A stretch of DNA of 64,000 nucleotides, taken from assembly GCA_045592625.1 (NCBI GenBank), contig JAZNVC010000012.1, positions 9,110-73,109 of the forward strand. Direction: 5' to 3'. The stretch is from SIG607 sp045592625 (GTDB lineage: Bacteria > Bacillota > Clostridia > Oscillospirales > Acutalibacteraceae). The notes beneath the pieces are model-generated. The model did no database searches. It had not been told where the DNA came from and was given only the letters and a program-made list of their open reading frames with translations. Numbering within the stretch: the stretch's first letter is position 1; each line of letters opens with the position of its first letter. Below are positions 49,093 through 57,958 of the stretch, piece by piece. Position numbers and translations under genes: made by a program.

Positions 49093-49932
49093 TTATACAA
49101 TAGAAAGCAGGAGATTTCTGTCGGTGGAGGGCTGTAAAAAACAGTTAAGTGATACAGAAAGGGTAGAAGCGGCGCGGTCAATAAGAAGGTCAATTTCTCT
49201 GGGGGTTACTATCATAGGGGTATTTTTTTTTCCACTGTTTCCGAAAAGTGCAGCATCAAGACAGGTGGGAACCCCTACGGCAATAACGGGAATGCCTACG
49301 GTTTTTTTGCTTATTTCCTTTCGGTCGTTGCCCACTCCCGAACCTGGAGAAATTCCGCTGTCGCAAAGCTGAATAGTTGTTCCCAGTCTTTTGGGTTCTG
49401 CCGCAGCAAATGCGTCTATAACAATAAGTCCTTCGGCCTGACAGGAAGATATAACTCCCTTTAATATTTCCAGTGTTTCAACCCCTGTTTGTCCCAGAAC
49501 TCCCGGCTGAATAACACTTACGTTTTTTAGCCCCATAAGTCCCGTTTGCCGTCTTAAATAAGGGCTTAAATGACGGGTTGCAAGTATTTTATCCGAAACA
49601 GCAGGGCCTAAAGCATCGGGAGTGATGTTTCTGTTACCAAGTCCTGCAACCAAAATATTATTTTTTGGGAAAGAAAAATTTGAAAGTTCCTTAATTATAA
49701 TTTTTTCAAGTTCAATATAATCTCCGCCGTGATATAAAAGGTCTGGAATGTCAATGTTCACGTAATTTCCCTTAGGTTTTCCAAGAGATTTTTCTCCCTG
49801 TTCATTAATAACTTTAATTCTTGTTACCGTTATTATGGATTGTTTTTCACTTTCACAAATGATACCGTTTGTGTCACTTACTCGGCTGTTTAACTCAACC
49901 GCTAAATCACTTCGTGCGTTTATAATTATCAC
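49093..49932 (-). CDS. gpr: Germination protease Gpr
   Basis: Degrades small acid-soluble spore proteins at germination; A25 family. NARSDLAVELNSR is at the N-terminus (zymogen cleavage region), LVAGLGNRNITPDALGPAV at about 95-113 and VIDAFAAAEPKRLGTTIQLCDSGISPGSGVGN at about 170-201. The start is uncertain. The GTG at 49932 overlaps AGGTG, and the spacing of that site instead points to an ATA at 49923. An in-frame TTG at 49956 has no site. Divergent from rpsT, as in many Firmicutes. Confidence 0.93.
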   Translation of the reverse strand: MIIINARSDLAVELNSRVSDTNGIICESEKQSIITVTRIKVINEQGEKSLGKPKGNYVNIDIPDLLYHGGDYIELEKIIIKELSNFSFPKNNILVAGLGNRNITPDALGPAVSDKILATRHLSPYLRRQTGLMGLKNVSVIQPGVLGQTGVETLEILKGVISSCQAEGLIVIDAFAAAEPKRLGTTIQLCDSGISPGSGVGNDRKEISKKTVGIPVIAVGVPTCLDAALFGNSGKKNTPMIVTPREIDLLIDRAASTLSVSLNCFLQPSTDRNLLLSIV

Positions 49933-49980
49933 CTCATAAATTATTCTTTCATACAAAAATTCATTTATTAAAAAAAGTTG

Positions 49981-50009
49981 TTGATTTTTTCGATGATTAG
50001 TGTTATTAT
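49981..50009 (+). promoter_or_regulatory. Promoter of rpsT
   Basis: TTGATT (49981-49986), 17-bp spacer, TATTAT (50004-50009). Confidence 0.75.
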
Positions 50010-50043
50010 ATCTTTGTTAATGCTTAAAAAGGAGGTGCAATAG

Positions 50044-50304
50044 GTGCCTAACATTAAATCTGCTAAAAAACGTGTGCTTACCAGTACTGCTGCATATGAG
50101 CGTAACAAGGCTTATCGTTCTGCGTTAAAAACTGCTGTTAAAAAGGCTGATGCTGCTATCACAGAAAATTCTGCTGATGCTAAAGAGGCTGTAAAGGTTG
50201 CAGTTAAAAAGATCGATCAGGCTACCGCTAAGGGTATTCTTCATAAGAACACCGCAGCAAGAAAGAAGTCCAATCTTGTTTGCCGTCTTAACAAAATCGG
50301 TTAA
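50044..50304 (+). CDS. rpsT: 30S ribosomal protein S20
   Basis: 86 residues, Ala/Lys-rich helical bundle: MPNIKSAKKRVLTS start, AYRSALKTAVKKADAA, HKNTAARKKSNL. The GTG start has AAAGGAGGTG 7 bases upstream. Single gene, divergent from gpr. Confidence 0.97.
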   Translation: MPNIKSAKKRVLTSTAAYERNKAYRSALKTAVKKADAAITENSADAKEAVKVAVKKIDQATAKGILHKNTAARKKSNLVCRLNKIG

Positions 50305-50336
50305 TTGGAATTCTTTTCTGAAATCAGCTTAATATA

Positions 50337-50410
50337 AAACGGGACTTAATTCAAAGTCCCGTTTGGCTGATATCAAATATATTCCGTCGCCTTTAAGGGC
50401 GGCTTTTTTT
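50337..50410 (+). terminator. Two hairpins after rpsT; the second is a clear terminator
   Basis: First stem AAACGGGACTT/AAGTCCCGTTT (50337-50347 / 50354-50364) has a weak T tract. The second, GTCGCC/GGCGGC (50386-50403), is followed by seven T. Confidence 0.78.
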
Positions 50411-50444
50411 ATAAATTTTCGTTTTAAAAAGGATAGTTATAAGT

Positions 50445-51446
50445 ATGGCAGAAAATAAATGTGAATTAATTAAAACTGAAGTTCAGTCATCTGAAGAAAT
50501 TTTAAATGCAGAAGAATCTGCTGCAAGGAAGAAAAGCAGAAAGCCTTTAATGATAATTTTGATTTCACTTGGTGCTACAATACTTATTGCTGCTTCATTG
50601 GTTTTAGGAATTCCTTATATAGAATATCGTCAGGCTGTAGGAATGATGGAAAATGGTCGGTATGAGGCAGCTATTCAAGAATTAGAAGGTATGGGGGATT
50701 ATTTAAAGAGCGAAGAGTTACTGATAGAATGTAAATACCTTCTTGCTAATAAAACGCAACTTGAAGCAAAATATGTAAAAGCTTCTCAAATGTTTGCCGA
50801 AATAATCCATTATAAAGATAGTAAAACCTTAAAAACTCAATGTGATTATTTACACGCTTTAGAGGTGTTTAATGCCAAAGAGTATCAGAGTGCATTAGAA
50901 CTGTTTAGCAAACTTAGTGGTTATAAGGATAGCACCGATAAAATAAATGAATGTAAGTATCAACAGGCTGTAAAATTAATTGAAAACGGTAAGATTGTTT
51001 CGGCATATGATGAACTTGCTGCACTTGGTGAGTACAAAGATTCTGGTGAGTTGCTTAAATCTATAAAAGATACCTACCAGATGATAAAGGCAAAGCCAAA
51101 GATTTTTGTGAATAGGTCATGGGATAATGTTGACGGGATAAGGATTTGGCTTACCATTAAAGTGATAGATGAAAATACACTTAAAATTACAGTTGATGGT
51201 TCAAATGGTGCATTGGATAATTCTACCGAAGAACTTAAGGGAAAATGGAATGAATCGACGGGTAAGGTTGAGTTTAGCGGCAAATCTTACAGAACTGTTG
51301 GTGAGTGGGATTATGCCACTAACGAATATGTAGAGAAAACATATTGTGAAAATTCAAATGTCACAGGTCAACTATACTATAAGAATGGTCGTTTGTATTT
51401 AATATATGATAATATTGACTATGGTTATACTGCTGTTTTTAGCTGA
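50445..51446 (+). CDS. Unrecognised membrane-anchored protein with TPR-like repeats
   Basis: 333 residues. A soluble N-terminal ~30 residues is followed by one transmembrane helix (about 35-55). Then come helical repeats of about 38 residues, each ending in a YKDS-type turn (HYKDSKTL, GYKDSTDK, EYKDSGEL) with an alternating KYLLANK/CKYQQAVK pattern. The C-terminal ~110 residues are beta-rich with Thr/Asn/Tyr and resemble a lipocalin-like or DUF-type module. Such proteins are common and uncharacterised in Clostridia; the repeats suggest protein binding outside the membrane. GGATAG lies upstream of the ATG. Confidence 0.75.
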   Translation: MAENKCELIKTEVQSSEEILNAEESAARKKSRKPLMIILISLGATILIAASLVLGIPYIEYRQAVGMMENGRYEAAIQELEGMGDYLKSEELLIECKYLLANKTQLEAKYVKASQMFAEIIHYKDSKTLKTQCDYLHALEVFNAKEYQSALELFSKLSGYKDSTDKINECKYQQAVKLIENGKIVSAYDELAALGEYKDSGELLKSIKDTYQMIKAKPKIFVNRSWDNVDGIRIWLTIKVIDENTLKITVDGSNGALDNSTEELKGKWNESTGKVEFSGKSYRTVGEWDYATNEYVEKTYCENSNVTGQLYYKNGRLYLIYDNIDYGYTAVFS

Positions 51447-51480
51447 TATAAAAGATAATATTAACTGCTTAAAACAAAAA

Positions 51481-51540
51481 TATGGTGAACAAAGGCGTTG
51501 TATCCTTACGGGTACAACGCCTTTGTTCACCATATTTTTT
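51481..51540. terminator. Exceptionally long perfect hairpin terminator
   Basis: A 22-bp perfect inverted repeat (51481-51502 / 51513-51534) with a 10-nt loop, then six T on the plus strand. It separates convergent genes and would stop both. Confidence 0.88.
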
Positions 51541-51541
51541 A

Positions 51542-52438
51542 TTATTTAATTTTTCCGTAAAGGGGAAGTGCTTCTGAGTCTTTTTTGGGCTCTCTGTTTT
51601 CTATGGGAGCACTTGCCTTTTTAGGAACACGAGCAACTGCATTATCAGGAGTAATCACAATATGTCTGCGGTCGCCTTCGCCTACAGAATGAGAAGAAAC
51701 ACCGTCGATTTCTTGAATAGCGGTATGAATAATACGTCTCTCGTAAGGATTCATAGGCTCTAAAGAACGGTTTCTGCCACTTCTGATTGCCTGATTTGCC
51801 ATTCGGTGTGCAAGAGAAATAAGGGTTTTTTCTCTTCTTTCTCTGTAGTTGCCTATATCAATAGAAACCTTGAAGTAGCCGTTGCCGTTATTTGCAGCAA
51901 GGGAAGAAAGATACTGAAGAGCATCAAGGGTTTCACCTCTGTGACCGATAACAACGCCAAGGCCTTCGCCTTCAAGAATGATGGTTGCACCGCCGTCAAA
52001 GGAAACAACTTTAATGTTAATATCAGTGCATCCAAGACCTGCTAAAACACCTTTTATATACTCTACTGCTTTTGCAGCCTGAGAATCTGCGGGAAGAAGG
52101 GAAGCACCAACAGCATCAGCCCTTTCGGTTGGCGGTACTGCCTTTTCCTTCTTTTCGGCTTTTGCTTTTTCTTTTTTCTCTTTAGCCTCTTTGTTTTCTT
52201 TTACTGCTTCGTTTTTCTTACCCTGTTTTTTAGGTGCTTTTTTGGGAGCAGGATCGTCTATTTCGATGTATGCTCTGACTTTTGCGGGGATACCGCCGAA
52301 AATGCCTAAAACTTTTTTCTTGGGCATATCAATAATTTCAAATTGTACGTCGTCGTCAAGTCCTGCGTTAAGTTCGTTTATAGCAGCTTCTTTGGCGTCT
52401 TCTATAGTTTCGGCAATGCCGATAGCTTCTTTAATCAC
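51542..52438 (-). CDS. jag: Jag/KhpB RNA-binding protein (SpoIIIJ-associated)
   Basis: 298 residues. The Jag-N domain at about 1-50 holds KKKVLGIFGG. A long Lys/Glu/Ala linker at about 65-105 is followed by a KH domain at about 120-200 with GVVIGHRGETLDALQYL, then an R3H domain ending GVSSHSVGEGDRRHIVI at about 245-261. It binds RNA with KhpA and influences division and wall growth. GTG start with GAGGAAC upstream. Last in the rpmH-rnpA-yidD-yidC-jag run. Confidence 0.95.
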   Translation of the reverse strand: MIKEAIGIAETIEDAKEAAINELNAGLDDDVQFEIIDMPKKKVLGIFGGIPAKVRAYIEIDDPAPKKAPKKQGKKNEAVKENKEAKEKKEKAKAEKKEKAVPPTERADAVGASLLPADSQAAKAVEYIKGVLAGLGCTDINIKVVSFDGGATIILEGEGLGVVIGHRGETLDALQYLSSLAANNGNGYFKVSIDIGNYRERREKTLISLAHRMANQAIRSGRNRSLEPMNPYERRIIHTAIQEIDGVSSHSVGEGDRRHIVITPDNAVARVPKKASAPIENREPKKDSEALPLYGKIK

Positions 52439-52456
52439 GGGAAGTTCCTCCTAAAA

Positions 52457-53377
52457 TTATTTAGCGGCCTTTGAAGAGGCAAATTTTTTCTCCTCTGCAC
52501 TGCGTTTTGTAATTAAGTTTGCCTGTTCTTTTGCAACAAGCTTTGCAGGGCTGAAGAAACGGTTTATAAACATTTGAATAAATGCACCGATGAGACTGGA
52601 ACAAGCCCAATAGAAGCCAAGACCGCAAGGAGCGTTAAAGGCTATCCACAAAGAAAATAGGGGCATCATAAGCATCATACCCATCATATTGGGTGCATCG
52701 GGATTGTTGCGTTTTTGGTGAATGCTGGAATATATGCCCGAAAGCATAGCTGCAGCAAAGGAAAGGAAAGGAATTATCCATAGCTTAAAGTCAACACCCG
52801 CTTTAGAAAAGTTGAGTGTAAATTGAGGCTTCTGGGTTAGGTTAATTCCAAGGAAACTAAAGTCCAGGTTTTTAATAGCTTCGAAAATAGTTCCGCTACC
52901 TGCAGAGGTAGCCTGTTCAATAACAAAAAGTTCGGAGTAGGTGCTTCTCTTTGAAATCAGTTCTTCAGGAAGAGCCTTTACTGCGGTATCAATAGTGGCA
53001 GCGTCAAGAGAAGTGAAGTAGGTAAGAGGAGAAAGCACAAGATAATAAACGCTCATAACAAGTACAAGACGCAAAATCATAGGCAGACATCCGCCGCCCA
53101 TAGAAATGTTGTTATCCTGATAGAGCTTCTGCATACCTTGATTGTATTTCTGCTTGTCATCACCGCATCTTTTTTTGAGTTCATCCAGCTTGGGCTTGAT
53201 TTTGAACTGACCTACGGCAGATTTTTGTCCTTTAACGGTAAGGGGAATAAGAATAATATTAAGTGCTAAAGTGAAAAGGAAAATAGAAAGTGCGTAGTTT
53301 CCGCCGGTAATACCGAGGAAAAAGTTAAGAACGGGTGCAAATACCCATTTGTTAATAAAACCGAAAACGGCGGTCAT
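52457..53377 (-). CDS. yidC: Membrane protein insertase YidC/SpoIIIJ
   Basis: 306 residues with five or six membrane helices. The conserved core ALNIILIPLTVKGQKS at about 40-55 carries the cytoplasmic KxxK region KIKPKLDELKKR. MMLMMPLFSLWIAFNAPCGLGFYWACSSLIG lies near the end. No signal peptide Cys is seen. The start at 53377 has GGTG 7 bases upstream; the frame above it is intergenic. Inserts membrane proteins, alone or with Sec. Located between yidD and jag. Confidence 0.95.
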   Translation of the reverse strand: MTAVFGFINKWVFAPVLNFFLGITGGNYALSIFLFTLALNIILIPLTVKGQKSAVGQFKIKPKLDELKKRCGDDKQKYNQGMQKLYQDNNISMGGGCLPMILRLVLVMSVYYLVLSPLTYFTSLDAATIDTAVKALPEELISKRSTYSELFVIEQATSAGSGTIFEAIKNLDFSFLGINLTQKPQFTLNFSKAGVDFKLWIIPFLSFAAAMLSGIYSSIHQKRNNPDAPNMMGMMLMMPLFSLWIAFNAPCGLGFYWACSSLIGAFIQMFINRFFSPAKLVAKEQANLITKRSAEEKKFASSKAAK

Positions 53378-53403
53378 ATTTATACACCATCCTGACAGAA
53401 GGA

Positions 53404-53652
53404 TTATTTTTTTCGTCTGGGGCAGACCTTTGTCTGCTTTAGGGGCACGGGGTCGTAACCTCCCTTGCAAAAAGGGTTACAACGAAGTATTCGCCAAAAG
53501 CTAAGAAGTAAACCCTTAAAGGCACCGTGAGTTTCTAAAGCCTCGATAGTATAGGCTGAACAGGTAGGGTGAAAACGGCAACATGGAGTTTTCTTTGCGG
53601 GCGAGAGGTTCTTTTGGTAAAAGCGAACTGCTTTAATCAGAAGTTTTTTCAT
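53404..53652 (-). CDS. yidD: Membrane protein insertion efficiency factor YidD
   Basis: 82 residues with the family signature FYQKNLSPAKKTPCCRFHPTCSAYTIEAL at about 11-40 and RCNPFCKGGYDPVP at about 57-70. Assists YidC-dependent insertion. The start at 53652 lies inside the rnpA end, overlapping it by 20 bases. Confidence 0.95.
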   Translation of the reverse strand: MKKLLIKAVRFYQKNLSPAKKTPCCRFHPTCSAYTIEALETHGAFKGLLLSFWRILRCNPFCKGGYDPVPLKQTKVCPRRKK

Positions 53653-53989
53653 TATTATCATTCCAAATGCCGAATTCCTTAAGCTGATTCTTAAGAACCT
53701 CGCTGACAACTGTACTCTTTACAGAAAGAATGCGGCTTCGAGCAACAAAAACAAAATCATAACCCGGCGTTATATGTGCCAGATTTTCGTGCAGAGCGGC
53801 GACGATAAGACGCCTTGCACGATTTCTACATACAGCATTACCAAGTTTTTTTCCAACTGTAATGCCAACATTTATTTCGCCATTACGGTTTTTTAAGGAG
53901 TAGGTAACAAGATAAGGGGAAACCTGACTTTTTCCCTTACCGTACAATCGGCGAAAATCCTTATTAAGTTTAAACGTGTTATAAAGCAT
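53633..53989 (-). CDS. rnpA: Ribonuclease P protein component
   Basis: 118 residues. KLNKDFRRLYGKGKS start, VGKKLGNAVCRNRARRLIVAAL at about 46-67 (the RNR motif) and DFVFVARS at about 79-86 are RnpA marks. Works with RNase P RNA in tRNA 5' maturation. The ATG at 53989 has AGGGTG 6 bases upstream. Overlaps yidD. Confidence 0.96.
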   Translation of the reverse strand: MLYNTFKLNKDFRRLYGKGKSQVSPYLVTYSLKNRNGEINVGITVGKKLGNAVCRNRARRLIVAALHENLAHITPGYDFVFVARSRILSVKSTVVSEVLKNQLKEFGIWNDNNEKTSD

Positions 53990-54107
53990 ACTAAACACCC
54001 TATAAAATTAAAAGCCACAAAGATGTGGCCTTTAGCCATAGCATTTAAACCCGAACAAGATTTTATTCAAGTTTTTAGCCGTGACTTCATTAAAATACTC
54101 GTAATTT

Positions 54108-54242
54108 TTAGTAAGTGAGCTGCTTTCTGCCCTTTGCTCTGCGGCGGGCAAGTACTTTACGGCCATTGGCGGTTGCCATTCTCTTTAAAAAGCCGTGCTC
54201 TTTTTTACGATGAAGCTTTTTAGGTTGATAAGTTCTTTTCAT
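54108..54242 (-). CDS. rpmH: 50S ribosomal protein L34
   Basis: 44 residues read directly from the sequence: starts MKRTYQPKKLHRKKEHGF and ends RRRAKGRKQLTY, the universal L34 pattern. AGGAGGGAATCGTAA precedes the ATG. First gene of the rnpA-yidD-yidC-jag cluster; dnaA, often divergent from rpmH, is not next to it here. Confidence 0.97.
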   Translation of the reverse strand: MKRTYQPKKLHRKKEHGFLKRMATANGRKVLARRRAKGRKQLTY

Positions 54243-54309
54243 TTACGATTCCCTCCTAACTTGGAAATAAAGACATTATGCTACATATTACATAGCCTAT
54301 CACTCTAAA

Positions 54310-54338
54310 ATTATAGTCTAAAGTTTCAAAAAAGTCAA
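54310..54338 (-). promoter_or_regulatory. Promoter of rpmH operon
   Basis: On the minus strand TTGACT (54333-54338) and TATAAT (54310-54315) are 17 bp apart. Confidence 0.85.
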
Positions 54339-54352
54339 TAAAAATTTTAAAA

Positions 54353-54386
54353 AGAAACTCCCCTGCCGACGAAATGGGGAGTTTCT
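54353..54386 (-). terminator. Terminator of thiT
   Basis: An 11-bp stem AGAAACTCCCC/GGGGAGTTTCT (54353-54363 / 54376-54386), then on the minus strand TTTTTAAAATTTTTA. Confidence 0.82.
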
Positions 54387-54393
54387 GTAAGGT

Positions 54394-54963
54394 TTATCCT
54401 TTTATAAATAAGGAATTGATTGCTTTGGTTTTTACAAGCAAAAATACACCAAAAGGTGTGGTAATTATTTCAGGAAGCATATATGTAGCATTATATGTTA
54501 TAGAGTACCATATTGCACCCCATGTGCTGACGATTTCCCGCCATACAGTAACGCCTGTAATAAAGTGGCAAATAAAGCGCAGAAAACAGCAAAGAATAAC
54601 ACCTAAAACACAGGCTAAAGCCCTGTTTTTTATTATTTTTATAAATATTCCGCTTAATCCCAGAACTCCGTAAGCGATGAGATAATCAAATAACGCTATG
54701 GTTATAATTGCAATAAAACTTGTGGCATAGGAAAAATTACCCCAGCCGAAAAACAGTTGAATAATACCGTAGACAAGATTAGCACAAACGCCCCATTTAA
54801 TGCCAAACATAATACCGATAAGACAAACGGGTACCATCGAAAGAATGGTAATGCTTCCGCCGAAGGGTAGAGAAATGCTGGGGATAAGTTCGCTGAGTAT
54901 TGTAGATAAAGCGATAAAAATAGACGAAACAGCAAGTTTTTTGAGATTTGAGTTCATTTTCAT
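54394..54963 (-). CDS. thiT: Thiamine ECF transporter S component ThiT
   Basis: 189 residues, six hydrophobic helices. The TM-end motif CFLRFICHFITGVTVW at about 120-135 and YSITYNATYMLPEIITTPFG at about 150-169 match ThiT (YuaJ), the thiamine-binding S subunit that pairs with the shared EcfAA'T module. The TPP riboswitch and attenuator directly upstream confirm thiamine as ligand. The ATG has AAGAAAGAAG upstream; a second Met two codons later is possible. Confidence 0.93.
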   Translation of the reverse strand: MKMNSNLKKLAVSSIFIALSTILSELIPSISLPFGGSITILSMVPVCLIGIMFGIKWGVCANLVYGIIQLFFGWGNFSYATSFIAIITIALFDYLIAYGVLGLSGIFIKIIKNRALACVLGVILCCFLRFICHFITGVTVWREIVSTWGAIWYSITYNATYMLPEIITTPFGVFLLVKTKAINSLFIKG

Positions 54964-54983
54964 TCTTCTTTCTTATTTATTTT

Positions 54984-55022
54984 GAAAATAAAAATCGTCC
55001 CGCATATATTAAATGCGGGACG
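54984..55022 (-). terminator. Attenuator hairpin of the TPP riboswitch
   Basis: A 10-bp stem CGTCCCGCAT/ATGCGGGACG (54996-55005 / 55013-55022) followed on the minus strand by ATTTTTATTTTC, just before thiT. Confidence 0.85.
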
Positions 55023-55024
55023 CA

Positions 55025-55125
55025 ACAGAAGTGGCATATTCTCCTACGTCGGCATTATCCGCATCAGGTTATGGGTCGAAACAGTAACGGTTTCCTCTCA
55101 GCCTGAGTTAATCAAGCTCCCCTTT
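55025..55125 (-). promoter_or_regulatory. TPP (THI-box) riboswitch
   Basis: On the minus strand the conserved CTCAGGCTGAGAGG (55094-55107) is followed by ACCC, then ACCTGATGCGGATAATGCC (55051-55070 region) and ACGTAGGAG (55041-55049), the pyrimidine- and pyrophosphate-binding arms of the thiamine pyrophosphate aptamer. TPP binding should favour the attenuator and switch thiT off. Confidence 0.95.
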
Positions 55126-55140
55126 TTTATTTTCATACAC

Positions 55141-55169
55141 ATTATACTGCTACTTTTCTTGGTTGTCAA
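55141..55169 (-). promoter_or_regulatory. Promoter of the TPP riboswitch-thiT unit
   Basis: On the minus strand TTGACA (55164-55169) and TATAAT (55141-55146) are 17 bp apart, the -35 lying inside the last codons of yfhO. Confidence 0.82.
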
Positions 55170-57930
55170 CAACATTTTCATCCTTTTCATTAAATACAGA
55201 TGTATCTATTTTAAAGCCTGAACTGTATTTGTTTAGAACGGTATTATCAAAATGCTCTACCTTGTCGGGCATTTTATCAAGCAGACTTATTTCCTTTTCG
55301 CTTTCCTCTTTAAGTGCAATCTCATATTCTTCTTTACTCCACTTTTCAATAAGTGCCTCTCCCTCAGGATAACACACTTGGACTGTGTGTGAGCGTTTAT
55401 AGAGAATGGAAATAATTATATAAACTATAAGGACAATAAGACAACCGGCAGAAATGAAAAGTCCTACATATAAATAGGGTGTGGTATAACTAAATTCTAT
55501 TTCGCTGACCCCTGCAGGTACCTTTACCGCCATAAATCCAATATTGGCTTTTACGATTTCGGCTTTTTCGCCGTTTACGGTAGCGGTCCAACCTTTATCA
55601 TAGGGTACAGAAAAGAAGACAAGATTTTCCTGCTGACGTTCGGTAACTGCAGTAAAGCCATTTTTTGTTATTTCAAAGGAAACAGCACTGGATTCTGAAA
55701 GATGAAGAGCGTCTTTATAAAGTTCATCCTCGCTCATTGAAAGGGTAAGCACATATTCCTCAGGGATAATAGGCTCCGTTTCAATAAAGTCGGACTGGGT
55801 ATAAACCGATTCGGGTTCTTCATAGCCGGTTATAAGGTCGGGCAGAAGATCGCTTTCGGTGTTTTGGTCAGGTTCTTCGGGAATAAAGAATTCGTCTTCC
55901 GAAGGTTTTGTGTAATTTTCGCTGTAGTCGGAATAAGATTCCATAAGCGAACCGTATTTTAAAGCATCCTCGTCGCTCAGTACTATGGCTTTAAGCATAA
56001 CGTCTGCACGGGCTTCATCGCTGTAAAAGGCTTCACATTGAGATTTTGTTATATAGTAATCATAAGAGAAACCATAGGGAATATACGCTTTATTTTCATA
56101 TATATAATATCCACTTTTAGTATCTACATATTTATAATTAGGCATAATAGTGTAGCCGTCGTCACCAATAAAGCTGTCACCACTTTCTCGGTTAAAGAGA
56201 TATTTTACCGATAAAAGACTGCGAATAGAGAAATATTCTCTTGTAGGTCGGCTGGCTACGTCTCTTTTAACCCCTATAAAATCATAATAATCCATAATAG
56301 AAGTGGAAACAACCGAGTGGAATGCGTTGATTGACGGATATCCTAAATACATAGCGGTATTGTCGACACAGTCATAGGTGTCAATACGGAAGTTTTCGGT
56401 ATCGTCAAGGTGAATTTCGCCTTCAATAAGGCTATCTATCATAACCTCTTCTTTATCAAAGGAATGGGAGGAACCTTGGAAAAGATAAACACACGAATAG
56501 GCGACAATAACTACGCTTAAAAGCCCCGTTGTAAGACGCATAAAAAGTATCTTTTTATCCATATCTCTAAGCATAATAATAAGTCGGCATATAAGAAGTG
56601 ATATAGCTGCAATACCAACAGCGATAAGGAAGCGGAACATATAAAAATTATTTTCACCTGCATCGGTATAAAGTCCGATTACATAGCCTTGGTCGGTTTT
56701 TTGAGGGAACAGACCGATAACTAAGGCAATAACAGCGGTTATAATAGTTGTTATATTAAAGCCTTTTTTCCAGTTTATTTCGTTATCCTCTAAAGTAATA
56801 GCGGTAGCCAGTGCCATAATAAGTATGGGCATATAGAACCAACGGGCATAATAGGAATCGTTAAAGGCGTAAAAAGTACTATTTAAAATAGGAACCAATG
56901 CCATAACGGTACAGGTACAAATAATGCGTTTTATCCAATGTCCCTTTTTAGATGAGCAAAATCCGAAAACGGCGGTCATACTGAAAAGTGGAAGCCATCC
57001 GCCCAGGGAAGACCATTTTACGTTTGCACCCGGGAAAAATACTGGACGGGCAGGGATATCGGGCGGGAAGAAAAAACATTCGATTATATTAAGATATATC
57101 TGTTCCTTGCCGTACATAATACCTCCCCAGCCCACAAGTATATCATTAACCCGTGTGTTAGAGGTAATCATAGCAAGGCTTGGAAGTAATATAAAAAGGG
57201 AAAGACCAACACCAAGTAAAGCTTCAAGTATAATAAGGCATAAACAGGAAAAGCGGAATTTATATGCTTTGGATATGGTTCTTATAAACCAGTATATAAC
57301 CGCAAAAACCACCATACCGAAAAAGAAAAAGTAGTTTGTAACGGCACACAGAGCTACCGTTAAAGCAAATATACCCCGTCTGTTTTCGGTTATAAGAAGG
57401 TCAAGGGATAGTAGAAGTAAGGGGAAAACAATTATTGCTTCGTGAAAGTGGTTAAAAAATATATTATAGATAGAAAAGCCGGAAAAAGCATATAGGAGAG
57501 CACCTGTTTGTGCCGCAAAGGGAGTACGGGTAAAGCGTCTTATAAACAGATAGGAGGTAAGTGCGGCAAAGGCAAATTTTAAAATAAGAAGGGGTCCCAT
57601 TAAATATGGGAGAAATTCATTGGGGAAGGGGATAGTAAGCCAGAAAAAAGGACTGCCTAGGGTATAAAAACTATAAGCAGGAATAAATGCAGAGCCTAAA
57701 TCAGTATGCCAGTTCCAACCGAAATCACCGTTTCTTATAGCGGAGTGGCACAGTTGATAAAAGGGAATCTGCTGAACGTTAAAATCGCCGTAAAAAATAA
57801 AATATCCGTGGCCTGAAATGATGTACGGAATAAAAAATGCCGTCGCTATTAAAAGAGCTAATAAAAAGGTCGAAAGACCTAATTCTTTCTTTTTTGCAAG
57901 GGTGTGACGCTTGGCATAAGAAAAAGTCAT
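55150..57930 (-). CDS. yfhO: YfhO-family membrane glycosyltransferase
   Basis: 926 residues. About twelve to fourteen hydrophobic helices lie in the first ~530, beginning LLIATAFFIPYIISGHGYFIFYGDFNVQQ with the catalytic-type GDFNVQQIPFY. A large extracellular domain at about 560-830 is followed by one more helix (about 840-865) and a charged tail. GT-C-like YfhO proteins modify lipoteichoic acid or other surface glycans in Listeria and Bacillus. AGAAAGGAAAAAATTAAA precedes the ATG at 57930; the open frame above it is promoter. A Glu/Asp/Pro-rich insertion (about 690-740) looks disordered. Confidence 0.87.
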   Translation of the reverse strand: MTFSYAKRHTLAKKKELGLSTFLLALLIATAFFIPYIISGHGYFIFYGDFNVQQIPFYQLCHSAIRNGDFGWNWHTDLGSAFIPAYSFYTLGSPFFWLTIPFPNEFLPYLMGPLLILKFAFAALTSYLFIRRFTRTPFAAQTGALLYAFSGFSIYNIFFNHFHEAIIVFPLLLLSLDLLITENRRGIFALTVALCAVTNYFFFFGMVVFAVIYWFIRTISKAYKFRFSCLCLIILEALLGVGLSLFILLPSLAMITSNTRVNDILVGWGGIMYGKEQIYLNIIECFFFPPDIPARPVFFPGANVKWSSLGGWLPLFSMTAVFGFCSSKKGHWIKRIICTCTVMALVPILNSTFYAFNDSYYARWFYMPILIMALATAITLEDNEINWKKGFNITTIITAVIALVIGLFPQKTDQGYVIGLYTDAGENNFYMFRFLIAVGIAAISLLICRLIIMLRDMDKKILFMRLTTGLLSVVIVAYSCVYLFQGSSHSFDKEEVMIDSLIEGEIHLDDTENFRIDTYDCVDNTAMYLGYPSINAFHSVVSTSIMDYYDFIGVKRDVASRPTREYFSIRSLLSVKYLFNRESGDSFIGDDGYTIMPNYKYVDTKSGYYIYENKAYIPYGFSYDYYITKSQCEAFYSDEARADVMLKAIVLSDEDALKYGSLMESYSDYSENYTKPSEDEFFIPEEPDQNTESDLLPDLITGYEEPESVYTQSDFIETEPIIPEEYVLTLSMSEDELYKDALHLSESSAVSFEITKNGFTAVTERQQENLVFFSVPYDKGWTATVNGEKAEIVKANIGFMAVKVPAGVSEIEFSYTTPYLYVGLFISAGCLIVLIVYIIISILYKRSHTVQVCYPEGEALIEKWSKEEYEIALKEESEKEISLLDKMPDKVEHFDNTVLNKYSSGFKIDTSVFNEKDENVVDNQEK

Positions 57931-57958
57931 TTTAATTTTTTCCTTTCTATCTGTTCTC

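Noticed and set aside
54108..54400. Chromosomal origin near rpmH
   Set aside because: No dnaA, no cluster of DnaA boxes; the upstream neighbour is thiT with its own terminator.
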